Part shown: piece by piece, positions 8,216 through 16,116 of the stretch
Layout: each line of letters starts with the position of its first letter
Position numbering within the stretch: position 1 is the stretch's first letter
Source: an uncultured Bacteroidales bacterium
Lineage (GTDB): Bacteria; Bacteroidota; Bacteroidia; Bacteroidales; WCHB1-69
Direction: 5' to 3'
Assembly (NCBI GenBank): GCA_937901455.1
Contig: CALDIA010000144.1
Coordinates: forward strand, 26,637 to 90,636
DNA: 64,000 bases
Notes under the pieces: model-generated
Database searches by the model: none
What the model was told of the DNA's origin: nothing
Seen by the model: the letters and a program-made list of their open reading frames with translations, nothing else
Position numbers and translations under genes: made by a program

Positions 8216-9793
8216 TCAGGAGGGTTTTAGAGCCACAATGGCACTTTTGAGTCCGTCGATGGCGGCGCTCATGATGCCTCCAGCATAGCCTGCCCCTTCG
8301 CCTATGGGGTACAGGCATTTTATGTCGGACATTCTGTCGGCATTTCTCAGAATGCGCACGGGGGATGATGAGCGGCTTTCTATGCCTGTGAGCACGGCAT
8401 CGGGATGGGTGAAGCCATTCATTTTGCGGTTGAAGAGCGGGAGAGATTCACGCAAGGAGCTGACAACGTAGTCAGGCAGGCAGCGGCTGAAGTCGCTATA
8501 GACCAGACCATGGGGATAGGATGGGGTGATGGAGCGATGTCCTTTGGCAATGTCTTGACGGAGAAATTCCTTCATGAGGTTGCCAGGTGCGCGATAGTCG
8601 CCAGCGATACGGAAAGCCTCTTTTTCGTAATACTCTTGGTAGCTGATGCCATCAAGAGGGCTATGCAGCAGGAAATCTTCAGGGCGGACGTTGACGAGAA
8701 TGGCGCTGTTGGCATTGACTTTATTGCGGTTGCGTTCGCTCATGCCATTTGTGACAATAGTTTCAGGGTCGCTAGTGGAGGCCATTACAGTGCCTCCTGG
8801 GCACATGCAGAAGGTATAGACGCTACGTTCTGGGAGGTGCACAGCGCCTTTATAGGTGGCAGGAGGCAGCAGATGAGTTGCGTTTCCGTACTGTATCTTG
8901 TTGATTAATGCTTGTGGATGCTCAATGCGCACGCCCATAGAAAAGCCTTTAGCCTCCATGGGTACTCCTTGCTGGTAGAGTGAACGGATTGTATCGCGGG
9001 CGGAGTGGCCGATGCCAAGGAAGAGGTGCTGGGTGTGGATGTCCAACGAGGGTTCACACTGCACATTTAGTTTGTTATTGTCCTTCTTGAAACCCAGAAA
9101 ACGGGTGTTGAAATGGAACTCACCGCCCAAGGATTCTATTTCCAAGCGGATGTTGCGGACTACTTTTTCCAGATAGTCGGTGCCCACATGGGGATTCTGG
9201 AGGTAGGTGACATCCTCGTTAGCACCATGCAGGTAGAATTCCTTCAGTACAAAGGTATTATGTTCACTATGGACATTGGTGTTGAGTTTGCCATCGGAGA
9301 ATGTTCCGGCTCCGCCCTCGCCGAACTGGACATTGGAGTCTGGTTGGAGAGTTTTGGAAGACAAGAAATTGGCAACGGTCTGCTTGCGTTGCTCGATTTT
9401 CTCTCCGCGTTCAATGATGATGGGGCGGGCTTGGCAGCGTGCCAAATACAGGGCAGCGAACATGCCTGCGGGTCCGAAGCCGACGATCACGGGGCGATGC
9501 GGATGGTTCCAGTGGGGGTATTGCATGGGAGATGCTTCCTTCTGGAGCGTTACGTTCGAGTTGTTCAATAGGTAGCTATAGTGTTCGGATACTGTCAGAC
9601 TTACTTGATAGTCGTAACAGATATTGCTTTTTCGCCGGGCGTCTATGGCTTGCCGAAGAATCTTGAAATCCGAAATGGAAGAAGGGTCAATATGGAACTG
9701 CTCGCACACCTTTGCCTGTAGGTTGATGTGGTGGCTGACGGGTATCCGTATGTTGGAGATTCGAAGTTGCAAAAGGCTCTGGACGGTTGGCAT
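8216..9793 (-). CDS. FAD-dependent dehydrogenase (COG2509-type)
   Basis: This 525-residue flavoprotein has a Rossmann FAD-binding motif, VIVGFGPAGMFAALYLA, at about residues 110-127. A GEGGAGTFSDGKL segment follows, as does the C-terminal PIGEGAGYAGGIMSAAIDGL motif typical of the COG2509 group of uncharacterised FAD dehydrogenases. The N-terminal 100 residues form the small extra domain seen in this group. The frame is open to 9928, but those residues overlap the preceding gene. The ATG at 9791-9793, 4 bp after that gene's stop, gives the expected N-terminus (MPTVQSLLQLRISNIRIP). It is the last gene of the gldA operon. Physiological substrate unknown. Confidence 0.88.
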   Translation of the reverse strand: MPTVQSLLQLRISNIRIPVSHHINLQAKVCEQFHIDPSSISDFKILRQAIDARRKSNICYDYQVSLTVSEHYSYLLNNSNVTLQKEASPMQYPHWNHPHRPVIVGFGPAGMFAALYLARCQARPIIIERGEKIEQRKQTVANFLSSKTLQPDSNVQFGEGGAGTFSDGKLNTNVHSEHNTFVLKEFYLHGANEDVTYLQNPHVGTDYLEKVVRNIRLEIESLGGEFHFNTRFLGFKKDNNKLNVQCEPSLDIHTQHLFLGIGHSARDTIRSLYQQGVPMEAKGFSMGVRIEHPQALINKIQYGNATHLLPPATYKGAVHLPERSVYTFCMCPGGTVMASTSDPETIVTNGMSERNRNKVNANSAILVNVRPEDFLLHSPLDGISYQEYYEKEAFRIAGDYRAPGNLMKEFLRQDIAKGHRSITPSYPHGLVYSDFSRCLPDYVVSSLRESLPLFNRKMNGFTHPDAVLTGIESRSSSPVRILRNADRMSDIKCLYPIGEGAGYAGGIMSAAIDGLKSAIVALKPS

Positions 9794-9797
9794 GGGG

Positions 9798-10604
9798 TTA
9801 ATAGATGAATGGGAAGATCCGTTTAAGGTGCTTGGCGTCCATCTCATCCTTGAATTCCATTTGATAGCGCTTGTAGATATTGTGGGCGCGCGGTACCAGG
9901 TTGGCGAAGGTCCACCAGAAGAAGACAAGACCGGATAACGACCAAGTGAGGATGGCGAATCCCAGCCACTCCATTAGTTCGCCTAAGTAGTTGGCACTGG
10001 TGACATATTCGAACAGAAAGCCGCTCGGAAGATAATGCTTGGTGTCGTTCTCGTCTTTCCTTAAATGCCGAATGATGTAATCGGACCGGAGGTTGACGTA
10101 GAACCCAGATAGGAAGATGCAGACACCTATGATGAATTGGGGTGATCGTAACCACTCGATGTCTGAGTAGGACAATCCGAACACTTGATAGTTGGCATTA
10201 TAGGACTCGAAGAAAATCCAGTAGCCTTGCATCATGGCGTTGAGGATGTTGAAGGCAATGCCCATGAACATGACGGCCAACGACATCTGGCTATTGCCTT
10301 TCATAATCCAAGGGAAGATGATGGATCGCTGGAAATAGTGTATTTCGAAAATGAGCAGAAAGATCATTGGGACAATATCGAACCGGTGTGGGGAGGCCAG
10401 CCAGATAATAATCATAGCCAAGAAAATGGGGAATTCCATTAGGAACCAGGCTAGTTTGTTATTGATAGTTTTTCCCCATTTGTTGTTGAGGAACATGCCA
10501 TAGCCGGCATTGACGAAGTAGAGGGCTACAAAGACGACAACCCCCAGGCAGATCATTACCCAAAGGTATATGTTGAAGGCTGATGTTAAAAATTCAGGGC
10601 TCAT
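9798..10604 (-). CDS. Steroid 5-alpha-reductase-like membrane protein
   Basis: This 268-residue protein has about six to seven membrane segments. Its C-terminal region carries LPSGFLFEYVTSANYLGELMEW and ends YKRYQMEFKDEMDAKHLKRIFPFIY in pieces typical of the 3-oxo-5-alpha-steroid 4-dehydrogenase C-terminal domain. Members reduce a double bond or methylate isoprenoid/steroid-like lipids with NADPH; the bacterial substrate is unknown. The start ATG at 10602-10604 is chosen because the upstream open frame overlaps sppA. It sits 16 bp after sppA and 4 bp before the FAD dehydrogenase, suggesting a joint lipid-redox role (inference). Confidence 0.82.
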   Translation of the reverse strand: MSPEFLTSAFNIYLWVMICLGVVVFVALYFVNAGYGMFLNNKWGKTINNKLAWFLMEFPIFLAMIIIWLASPHRFDIVPMIFLLIFEIHYFQRSIIFPWIMKGNSQMSLAVMFMGIAFNILNAMMQGYWIFFESYNANYQVFGLSYSDIEWLRSPQFIIGVCIFLSGFYVNLRSDYIIRHLRKDENDTKHYLPSGFLFEYVTSANYLGELMEWLGFAILTWSLSGLVFFWWTFANLVPRAHNIYKRYQMEFKDEMDAKHLKRIFPFIY

Positions 10605-10620
10605 AACAATAGTTTTTTGA

Positions 10621-12417
10621 TTATTGAATAGAAATTTCCATTGGCAGGCGGGCTTGCACACCTTCCATATTCAGTATTTGTTCGACACCTTGGTAGGTGA
10701 AATAGAGTTTGCCGAGTTTGGCAGCCATTTTGGATTCGGTGTTGTTCATGTTATCGAAGATCATTTCATACCAAGATTTCTGTTTGGGGTAGTATTCTAC
10801 GGAGTAGTTTTGGATATTGGCGAGTTGAGCGGCTTTGTTGATGGCGTCATTTAGGGAGCCGAGTTGGTCCACGAGGCCTATCTTGATGGCGTCGGCACCA
10901 GCCCACACACGGCCTTGACCGATGCTATCCACTTGGGCGGTTGTCATCTTGCGACCAGTCGCCACACGCGTCAGGAAGGTGCTGTAGGTGTTTTCCACAG
11001 ACTGCTGCATCACGTCCAGTTCATTCTGGTCGAGGGCACGGAGACCAGTGGCGTAGTCAGCGTGCTGATGGGTTTTAGCCACATCTACAGTGATGCCCAG
11101 ATTGGATTTCAGGGTGTTTTGGAAAGAAGGTATTATGCCGAACACACCGATTGAGCCGGTGAGCGTGTTGGGTTGTGCATAGATGTAGTCGGAATTGCAG
11201 GAGATGTAATAACCACCGGAAGCGGCATAGTCGCCCATGGAGGTAACGATAATCTTGCCGGCTTTCTTGGCGGCCTCGATTTCATGCCAGATGTTTTCGG
11301 AAGCCATGGCGCTGCCTCCTGGGGAGTTGACACGTAAGACGATGGCCTTGACCTTGTCGGATGTATAAGCCTTTCGGAACGATTTAATGAAGGTTTCGGA
11401 GTAGATGCCAGTGTTGTTATCGCCTTTTCCGTCGGAGATATTGCCCACGGCATAGACAACGGCGATGCGGTCGTTGAGGGCTTTGGGTGTCGGGATGGAG
11501 GATTTATACTTGTTTACGGTCACAAACTGGATGTTTTCTTTGTCGGAGATATTCAATTTGGCGCGAAGCAGGTCTTCGGCATCGGAGGCGTAGGCCAGTT
11601 GGTCCACGAGGTGGTGCGCGAGGGCGTCGTTGGCGAGGGTGGCGGAGAGGTTGTCGGCAAAGTAGTTAAGTGAGTCAACGGAAATCTTACGAGAAGTGGC
11701 CATGTCGGTTACAATGCAGTCCCACAGAGCTTTGCCCAGTGCGTCCATCTGTTTGCGATTGGCTTCGCTCATCTTGTCCAGCATGTAAGGCTCCACAGCG
11801 CTTTTGAACTGCCCGTGTCGGATAATCTGCATGTCCACATCCAATTTATCTAACAGTCCCTTGTAGAACATGATTTGGAAGGCATAGCCTCTCAAGTCAA
11901 TGGATCCAGTGGGGTTGAGCAGCACTTTGTCAGCGGTGGAGGCGATGTAGTAGCCGTTTTGGCCGTAGTGGTCGCTGTAGGCATAAATGAACTTGCCGGA
12001 CTTTTTAAATTCCAGGAGGGCATCGCGTATCTCCTTGGTGCTGGCGGGTGATGCGCCCACGTTGGATGAGTTGATATAGATACCTTTGATCTTTGGGTCT
12101 CCGGCGGCATAATTGATGGCATCCAGGATGTTGTTCAAACCCAGTTGCGAATAGCCGTAGTTGCTAAGGTCAAAGGGCATGTCAACAGCCCGCTCGGAGA
12201 TCTGTTGGCTTAAGTCTAGTTTCAAGACGCTGTTGTTGGCGACAGCGGTTTTGTCTGATGAGGACACGGAGGAGAGAATGCCAATCATAAAGAGCGTGTA
12301 GAAGACGCTGATGATGATTATAGCCAATATGAAGCCGACCATGGAGCCTAACACAATGCGCCAAAATTTTCGCGCTCGTGATTCTGTCTTTTCCTGTTGT
12401 TTGTTTTCGTTACTCAT
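10621..12417 (-). CDS. sppA: Signal peptide peptidase SppA, 67K type
   Basis: This is a membrane-bound serine protease that degrades cleaved signal peptides. One N-terminal membrane anchor (about residues 20-48) precedes two tandem S49 domains. The catalytic Lys205 is in the first domain (IRHGQFKSAVEPYM), and the nucleophile Ser400 is in the second (GDYAASGGYYISC). The TGSIGVFG motif follows. Both members of the Ser-Lys dyad are present and the length of 598 fits the double-domain family. It lies 21 bp after the formate-dehydrogenase-like gene. Confidence 0.97.
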   Translation of the reverse strand: MSNENKQQEKTESRARKFWRIVLGSMVGFILAIIIISVFYTLFMIGILSSVSSSDKTAVANNSVLKLDLSQQISERAVDMPFDLSNYGYSQLGLNNILDAINYAAGDPKIKGIYINSSNVGASPASTKEIRDALLEFKKSGKFIYAYSDHYGQNGYYIASTADKVLLNPTGSIDLRGYAFQIMFYKGLLDKLDVDMQIIRHGQFKSAVEPYMLDKMSEANRKQMDALGKALWDCIVTDMATSRKISVDSLNYFADNLSATLANDALAHHLVDQLAYASDAEDLLRAKLNISDKENIQFVTVNKYKSSIPTPKALNDRIAVVYAVGNISDGKGDNNTGIYSETFIKSFRKAYTSDKVKAIVLRVNSPGGSAMASENIWHEIEAAKKAGKIIVTSMGDYAASGGYYISCNSDYIYAQPNTLTGSIGVFGIIPSFQNTLKSNLGITVDVAKTHQHADYATGLRALDQNELDVMQQSVENTYSTFLTRVATGRKMTTAQVDSIGQGRVWAGADAIKIGLVDQLGSLNDAINKAAQLANIQNYSVEYYPKQKSWYEMIFDNMNNTESKMAAKLGKLYFTYQGVEQILNMEGVQARLPMEISIQ

Positions 12418-12438
12418 AATATGTTCATAATTAATATT

Positions 12439-13716
12439 TTACTTAAAAAAATGACGTTGTTGGCTATGGCATCCGCCTTTGAAGAAGGAGACATACTCCA
12501 AAAAGATGTCGGAGGGCGTTTCCAGTGCGGGTAGGCCTAATCGTTGTCCGAGTATGTTGAATTGGGCTATATTATCATGCGGTATAGGGCTGGGAGTGTC
12601 AGCAACGCTTTGGTGTGGTATGCGCGCCGAGTCGGTAAAGGTACCCGTTATCTCTTCGGGAAGTGCTGCCGGCAAGAGGAGGTCGAATTCGACATCTTCA
12701 CCATTCCAGTAGGCAGTATGCATCATACTGAAAGAACAATTTTTGGCCAAATTGGTCACCCCGCTTGGCAGTGTTTGGTATGTGCTATTGAAAACCAGAC
12801 AATGGGAGAAACTGTTCTCAGTGATGCGGTTGAGCACATTGATATTGTCGTGACATACGGGCAGACTGTAGTGTTGGGCCATCAACTGTGCCATGGCTTC
12901 ATCGAGGGGCACACCGCCAATGCCCATGGATGGGAAACAGCCCATGTCGAAAAGGCCTTGGCTATTCAGCGATGGTTTGATGCAGATGAAGCCTGCGTTG
13001 GGTTTTGATTGGATGTCCAGCAACATGCAAAGGTTTTCCAACTCTGCCACTGCCCGTTCGTCCATCAAGGGTTCCCATACCACAAAGACCTCTTCCATGT
13101 TGCGGTACAGAAGGGTTACAAAGTCCAATATATGTTTATTGCTCAATTTGTTGAGCTTAAGTAGCATGACGTAGTCTTCGGATAGCAGTTGTGATTTGTA
13201 GGTTTCGAAGTTTTTACCCAAGCCATCCACGTAGATGCCCTTTGCGATATTGTTTTGTATAAGATAATGATTAATTGCTCTGAAAAAGGCAGCATAGTTG
13301 GAAATGTGGAGATTGCCTTCCGTGTTGAAGCGGTATTGGGGGATGTCGTCAAGCGAGGTCAGAAGTTTGAGTGTGGCTTGAGCGGAGGGGGTCTGCGCCT
13401 GATTGTCCCAGATGAGGAAGATTTGGCTGGTTCCGGTGATTTCGGCAAAGGGGACAATATCGTTTTTGTCGAAGAGGAAGGAGGGACCTTTCAGCAAATA
13501 TTCGAAAGGGTAGATGGCGTTGGTGTGCAGACCTGTGCGGGTGAGGCGCTGGATGAGGTATAGTTCTTCGTTGCAGTAATCGCCTGAGACAAGAACAGCC
13601 GTTTGGTTATCCTTTGCGGAGGAGGTCTGTTGGGCTAATAGATGGAATGCCTCATCAAACGAGATAGGGGAGTATGCGTTTCCGTTCTTGCGCTGTGGTT
13701 GTGTCAAGCGGATCAT
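12439..13716 (-). CDS. Truncated formate-dehydrogenase-like protein without cofactor residues
   Basis: The 425-residue sequence resembles the molybdopterin-oxidoreductase catalytic domain. RLTQPQRKNGNAYSPISFDEAF matches the motif that follows the FeS domain in formate dehydrogenases, in two parts. NEELYLIQRLTRTGLHTNAI matches the NEE-type helix, and NSQGLFDMGCFPSMG matches the N-x-QG-x-x-DMG-x-x-P loop. It begins directly at the R-L-T motif, so it lacks the N-terminal four-Cys [4Fe-4S] domain and the Cys/Sec metal ligand, and it ends before the usual C-terminal domain. The start is 8 bp after the gldA stop, leaving no room for a missing exon. It is probably not a redox enzyme; I do not know its role. 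Confidence 0.65.
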   Translation of the reverse strand: MIRLTQPQRKNGNAYSPISFDEAFHLLAQQTSSAKDNQTAVLVSGDYCNEELYLIQRLTRTGLHTNAIYPFEYLLKGPSFLFDKNDIVPFAEITGTSQIFLIWDNQAQTPSAQATLKLLTSLDDIPQYRFNTEGNLHISNYAAFFRAINHYLIQNNIAKGIYVDGLGKNFETYKSQLLSEDYVMLLKLNKLSNKHILDFVTLLYRNMEEVFVVWEPLMDERAVAELENLCMLLDIQSKPNAGFICIKPSLNSQGLFDMGCFPSMGIGGVPLDEAMAQLMAQHYSLPVCHDNINVLNRITENSFSHCLVFNSTYQTLPSGVTNLAKNCSFSMMHTAYWNGEDVEFDLLLPAALPEEITGTFTDSARIPHQSVADTPSPIPHDNIAQFNILGQRLGLPALETPSDIFLEYVSFFKGGCHSQQRHFFK

Positions 13717-13724
13717 CGTTTGGC

Positions 13725-14465
13725 TTATTTGGTCAATACTTGGAAAAGTTCCTCCATGGCGGCGGCATCCATGCGGTCGGCGTTTTTGATGCCCTTTGAC
13801 TTGGCCAGTTCGGGCAGGTTCTTGACCTGTTCATCGGCCACGAGCACGCCTTTGTTGATGATGACCACATGGTCGCACATGGCGTTCACCTCCTGCATGA
13901 TGTGGGTGGATAGCAGCACGGTTTTGTTCTTGCCGTATGTCTTGATAAGAGATCGTATCTCTACCAGCTGGTTGGGGTCCAGTCCAGTGGTTGGCTCGTC
14001 CAAAATCAACACCTCGGGGTCATGGATGAGTGCCTGGGCGATACCAACGCGTTGCTTGTAGCCACGCGACAACGCGCCAATCTTTTTGTGCTGCTCTGGG
14101 GTTAGGCCGGTCTTTTCTATCATGTCGGCCACGCGGTCTTTAAGGTTTTTGATATGGTATATTCCTCCAGTGAATTCCAAAAATTCTTTTACGTACATGT
14201 CGTAGTACAAGGGGTTGGCTTCGGAGAGGTATCCAATTTTCTTGCGCAGTTCCAAGGAGTCGTTCCAGATGTCAAGGCCGCAGACTGACACTTCACCGGA
14301 GGTAGGTGGAATGAGGCAGGTGATGATTTTCATCATAGTGGTCTTGCCTGCACCGTTAGGGCCTAAGAAGCCCACGATTTCTCCCTTCTTGGCCTCAAAA
14401 CTGACATTGTTCAAGGCATATTGCTGACCAAAGACCTTGGTGACATTTTTTACTATTATGGACAT
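13725..14465 (-). CDS. gldA: GldA-type ABC transporter ATP-binding protein
   Basis: This is the ATPase of an ABC-2 type exporter. In Flavobacterium, GldA works with the permeases GldF and GldG and was linked to gliding. Visible motifs are Walker A GPNGAGKTTMMK, a signature LSRGYKQRVGIAQAL, Walker B VLILDEPTTGLDP and the H-loop STHI. Length 246 is short because GldA lacks the regulatory extension of some homologues. No permease gene is adjacent. It is the first gene of a five-gene minus-strand operon and has its own -7 element at 14490-14497. GldA homologues occur in non-gliding Bacteroidetes, so motility is not implied. Confidence 0.88.
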   Translation of the reverse strand: MSIIVKNVTKVFGQQYALNNVSFEAKKGEIVGFLGPNGAGKTTMMKIITCLIPPTSGEVSVCGLDIWNDSLELRKKIGYLSEANPLYYDMYVKEFLEFTGGIYHIKNLKDRVADMIEKTGLTPEQHKKIGALSRGYKQRVGIAQALIHDPEVLILDEPTTGLDPNQLVEIRSLIKTYGKNKTVLLSTHIMQEVNAMCDHVVIINKGVLVADEQVKNLPELAKSKGIKNADRMDAAAMEELFQVLTK

Positions 14466-14489
14466 GTAATATATTTTTCAAACAAACTG

Positions 14490-14497
14490 CAAAAATA
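14490..14497 (-). promoter_or_regulatory. -7 promoter element of the gldA operon
   Basis: TATTTTTG on the minus strand, 24 bp upstream of gldA. A TTG at 14522-14520 lies 22 bases further upstream and may act as the -33 element. The promoter region overlaps the divergent flippase promoter. Confidence 0.6.
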
Positions 14498-14528
14498 CAA
14501 AAAAATGTAAGCGGATGAACAATTTGTG

Positions 14529-14536
14529 TATCTTTG
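14529..14536 (+). promoter_or_regulatory. -7 promoter element of the flippase-rfaE2-M23 operon
   Basis: TATCTTTG matches TAnnTTTG. Transcription would start around 14541, only a few bases ahead of the ATG at 14545, so the mRNA would be nearly leaderless. No -33 element is visible. Confidence 0.5.
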
Positions 14537-14544
14537 CCGCCTAT

Positions 14545-15627
14545 ATGAGTGACCTTGATAGATTGAGCGGTCTGCGCCCATCTGCCGATTGGGTGAAACG
14601 GATTCTCCAACTCTTCTTGTTTGTGGGTGTGGGTATCTTTTTCATTTGGCTTTCATTGCGCCATTTGAGTCGTGAGGACTTCCGCACGGTAGTGGAGGTG
14701 GCTGCTTCGGTGAACACTTGGCGAGGATGGCTGATATTGGGGATTGCGGCTTTCTTTGCTCTTTTGGCAGATTTCTGCCGGGCGGTACGCGGGAAGCTGC
14801 TCCTGCAACCATTGCAATATGAGGTGCGTCTTTCCATGATGTTCTATTCGGTGATGGTCTGCTTTATGGCCAATTTGGCCCTCCCTCGCTTGGGTGAGGT
14901 GCTGCGTTGCACTTTTTTGCAACGCTATGAGAAGGTGCCCTTTCAGGAGTCGCTGGGAACCGTCATCACCGAGCGGGCCGTGGATATGATCTGCTGGTTG
15001 ATGATGTTCGCCATTGCGGTGGCCATCAACACAGCCCTGCTGAACAATTTGATGGTAGATCCCCAGGCGGGTCTGACCATGCGTGAATGGCTGGAAACGA
15101 AAGGCCTGTCGTTGTTGGGAAATCATCTGCTGCTTAGCCTGCTCCTGTTGGTGGCAGTCTTGTGTCTGCTCATCTTCCTGACCCGCAAATGGTGGCGCAA
15201 ACATCCCTTCTTCGCCAAAATTGGTCACTTCGTTGCAGGTATGTGGCAAGGTTTCATCTCCATCAAGGATTTGAAAAGTCCGTGGCGCTATTGGCTGTGG
15301 ACACTTATCATGTGGGTGGCTTATTTTCTGGGCACCTATTCGTTTTTTTATGCCTTGCCCTGTCTGTGGGGCGTTCCCTTGGCGGCCGGCTACTCAACGC
15401 TCGTCTTCGGCACAGTGGCTTTTATGATTGCCCAAGGAGGTATAGGCGCTTACCCAATCATTGTGGCTGGCGTGCTGATGCTCTATGGTCTGCCCTATAT
15501 CGATGGGTTGGCAGCTGGCTGGGTGGGGTGGATCCTTCAGACCGTGGTGGCACTTGTTGGCGGCTTCATTTCGCTGGTGCTTGCCTCCTTGTCCAAGAAA
15601 CATGACGCTCGTTTATTAGTAGAATAA
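14545..15627 (+). CDS. Flippase-like membrane protein (LPG synthase TM / UPF0104 family)
   Basis: This is a 360-residue polytopic membrane protein with about eight hydrophobic segments. Family features include LADFCRAVRGKLLL, NLALPRLGEVLRC and ERAVDMICWL, plus a late IAQGGIGAYPIIVAGVLM segment. The family contains the flippase part of MprF and is thought to move lipids across the inner membrane; the substrate here is unknown. The frame is open from 14515, but that start lies upstream of the -7 element. The ATG at 14545 is therefore preferred. rfaE2 follows after 9 bp, hinting at an envelope-lipid role. Confidence 0.82.
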   Translation: MSDLDRLSGLRPSADWVKRILQLFLFVGVGIFFIWLSLRHLSREDFRTVVEVAASVNTWRGWLILGIAAFFALLADFCRAVRGKLLLQPLQYEVRLSMMFYSVMVCFMANLALPRLGEVLRCTFLQRYEKVPFQESLGTVITERAVDMICWLMMFAIAVAINTALLNNLMVDPQAGLTMREWLETKGLSLLGNHLLLSLLLLVAVLCLLIFLTRKWWRKHPFFAKIGHFVAGMWQGFISIKDLKSPWRYWLWTLIMWVAYFLGTYSFFYALPCLWGVPLAAGYSTLVFGTVAFMIAQGGIGAYPIIVAGVLMLYGLPYIDGLAAGWVGWILQTVVALVGGFISLVLASLSKKHDARLLVE

Positions 15628-15636
15628 TCAATATAT

Positions 15637-16107
15637 ATGATGGACAATATTCTGAATAAGATAGTATCACAAGATTTCTTTGCCCAACACAGGGCGAGAC
15701 TCAACCATCATAAGGTGGTTTTCACGAATGGATGCTTTGATGTCCTCCATTATGGGCATGTGCACTACTTGGCTCAGGCCCGCCAGCTCGGCGACCTGCT
15801 GGTGGTGGGCTTGAACAGCGACGCCTCGGTGCGAAGGCTGAAAGGAGAAGGACGCCCGGTTAACCACGAACAAGCCCGCGCTTTTGTGCTCGCCGCTTTG
15901 GAAATGGTGAACTATGTATGCCTTTTTGAAGAGGATACCCCCTATCAGCTAATCTCTAAAGTTCAACCCGATGTGCTGGTGAAAGGCGGCGATTACGCTA
16001 TAGACAATATTGTGGGGGCTGATGTCGTTATGCGAAAGGGCGGCGAAGTTAAGGTGCTCCCCTTCGTGGAGGGTTTCTCCTCTTCCTCTATCTTAGAAAA
16101 AATTTAA
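15637..16107 (+). CDS. rfaE2: D-glycero-beta-D-manno-heptose-1-phosphate adenylyltransferase
   Basis: This enzyme transfers AMP from ATP to heptose-1-phosphate, the activation step that makes ADP-heptose for LPS inner core. The 156-residue protein is the stand-alone nucleotidyltransferase (the C-terminal half of HldE in E. coli). It shows [17 protein letters not shown] (the HxGH site), [14 protein letters not shown] at the substrate loop, and VKGGDY. Length is normal. It is flanked by 9-bp gaps on both sides in a three-gene operon. The kinase half (rfaE1) is not in this window. Confidence 0.95.
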   Translation: MMDNILNKIVSQDFFAQHRARLNHHKVVFTNGCFDVLHYGHVHYLAQARQLGDLLVVGLNSDASVRRLKGEGRPVNHEQARAFVLAALEMVNYVCLFEEDTPYQLISKVQPDVLVKGGDYAIDNIVGADVVMRKGGEVKVLPFVEGFSSSSILEKI

Positions 16108-16116
16108 TAACCTGCG

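Noticed and set aside
9794..9928. N-terminal extension of the FAD dehydrogenase (45 codons)
   Set aside because: It overlaps the preceding gene, is unlike the family, and the ATG at 9793 gives the expected N-terminus.
13725..14465. Gliding motility inferred from gldA
   Set aside because: GldA-type ATPases occur in non-gliding Bacteroidetes, and no other gld or spr gene is in the window.
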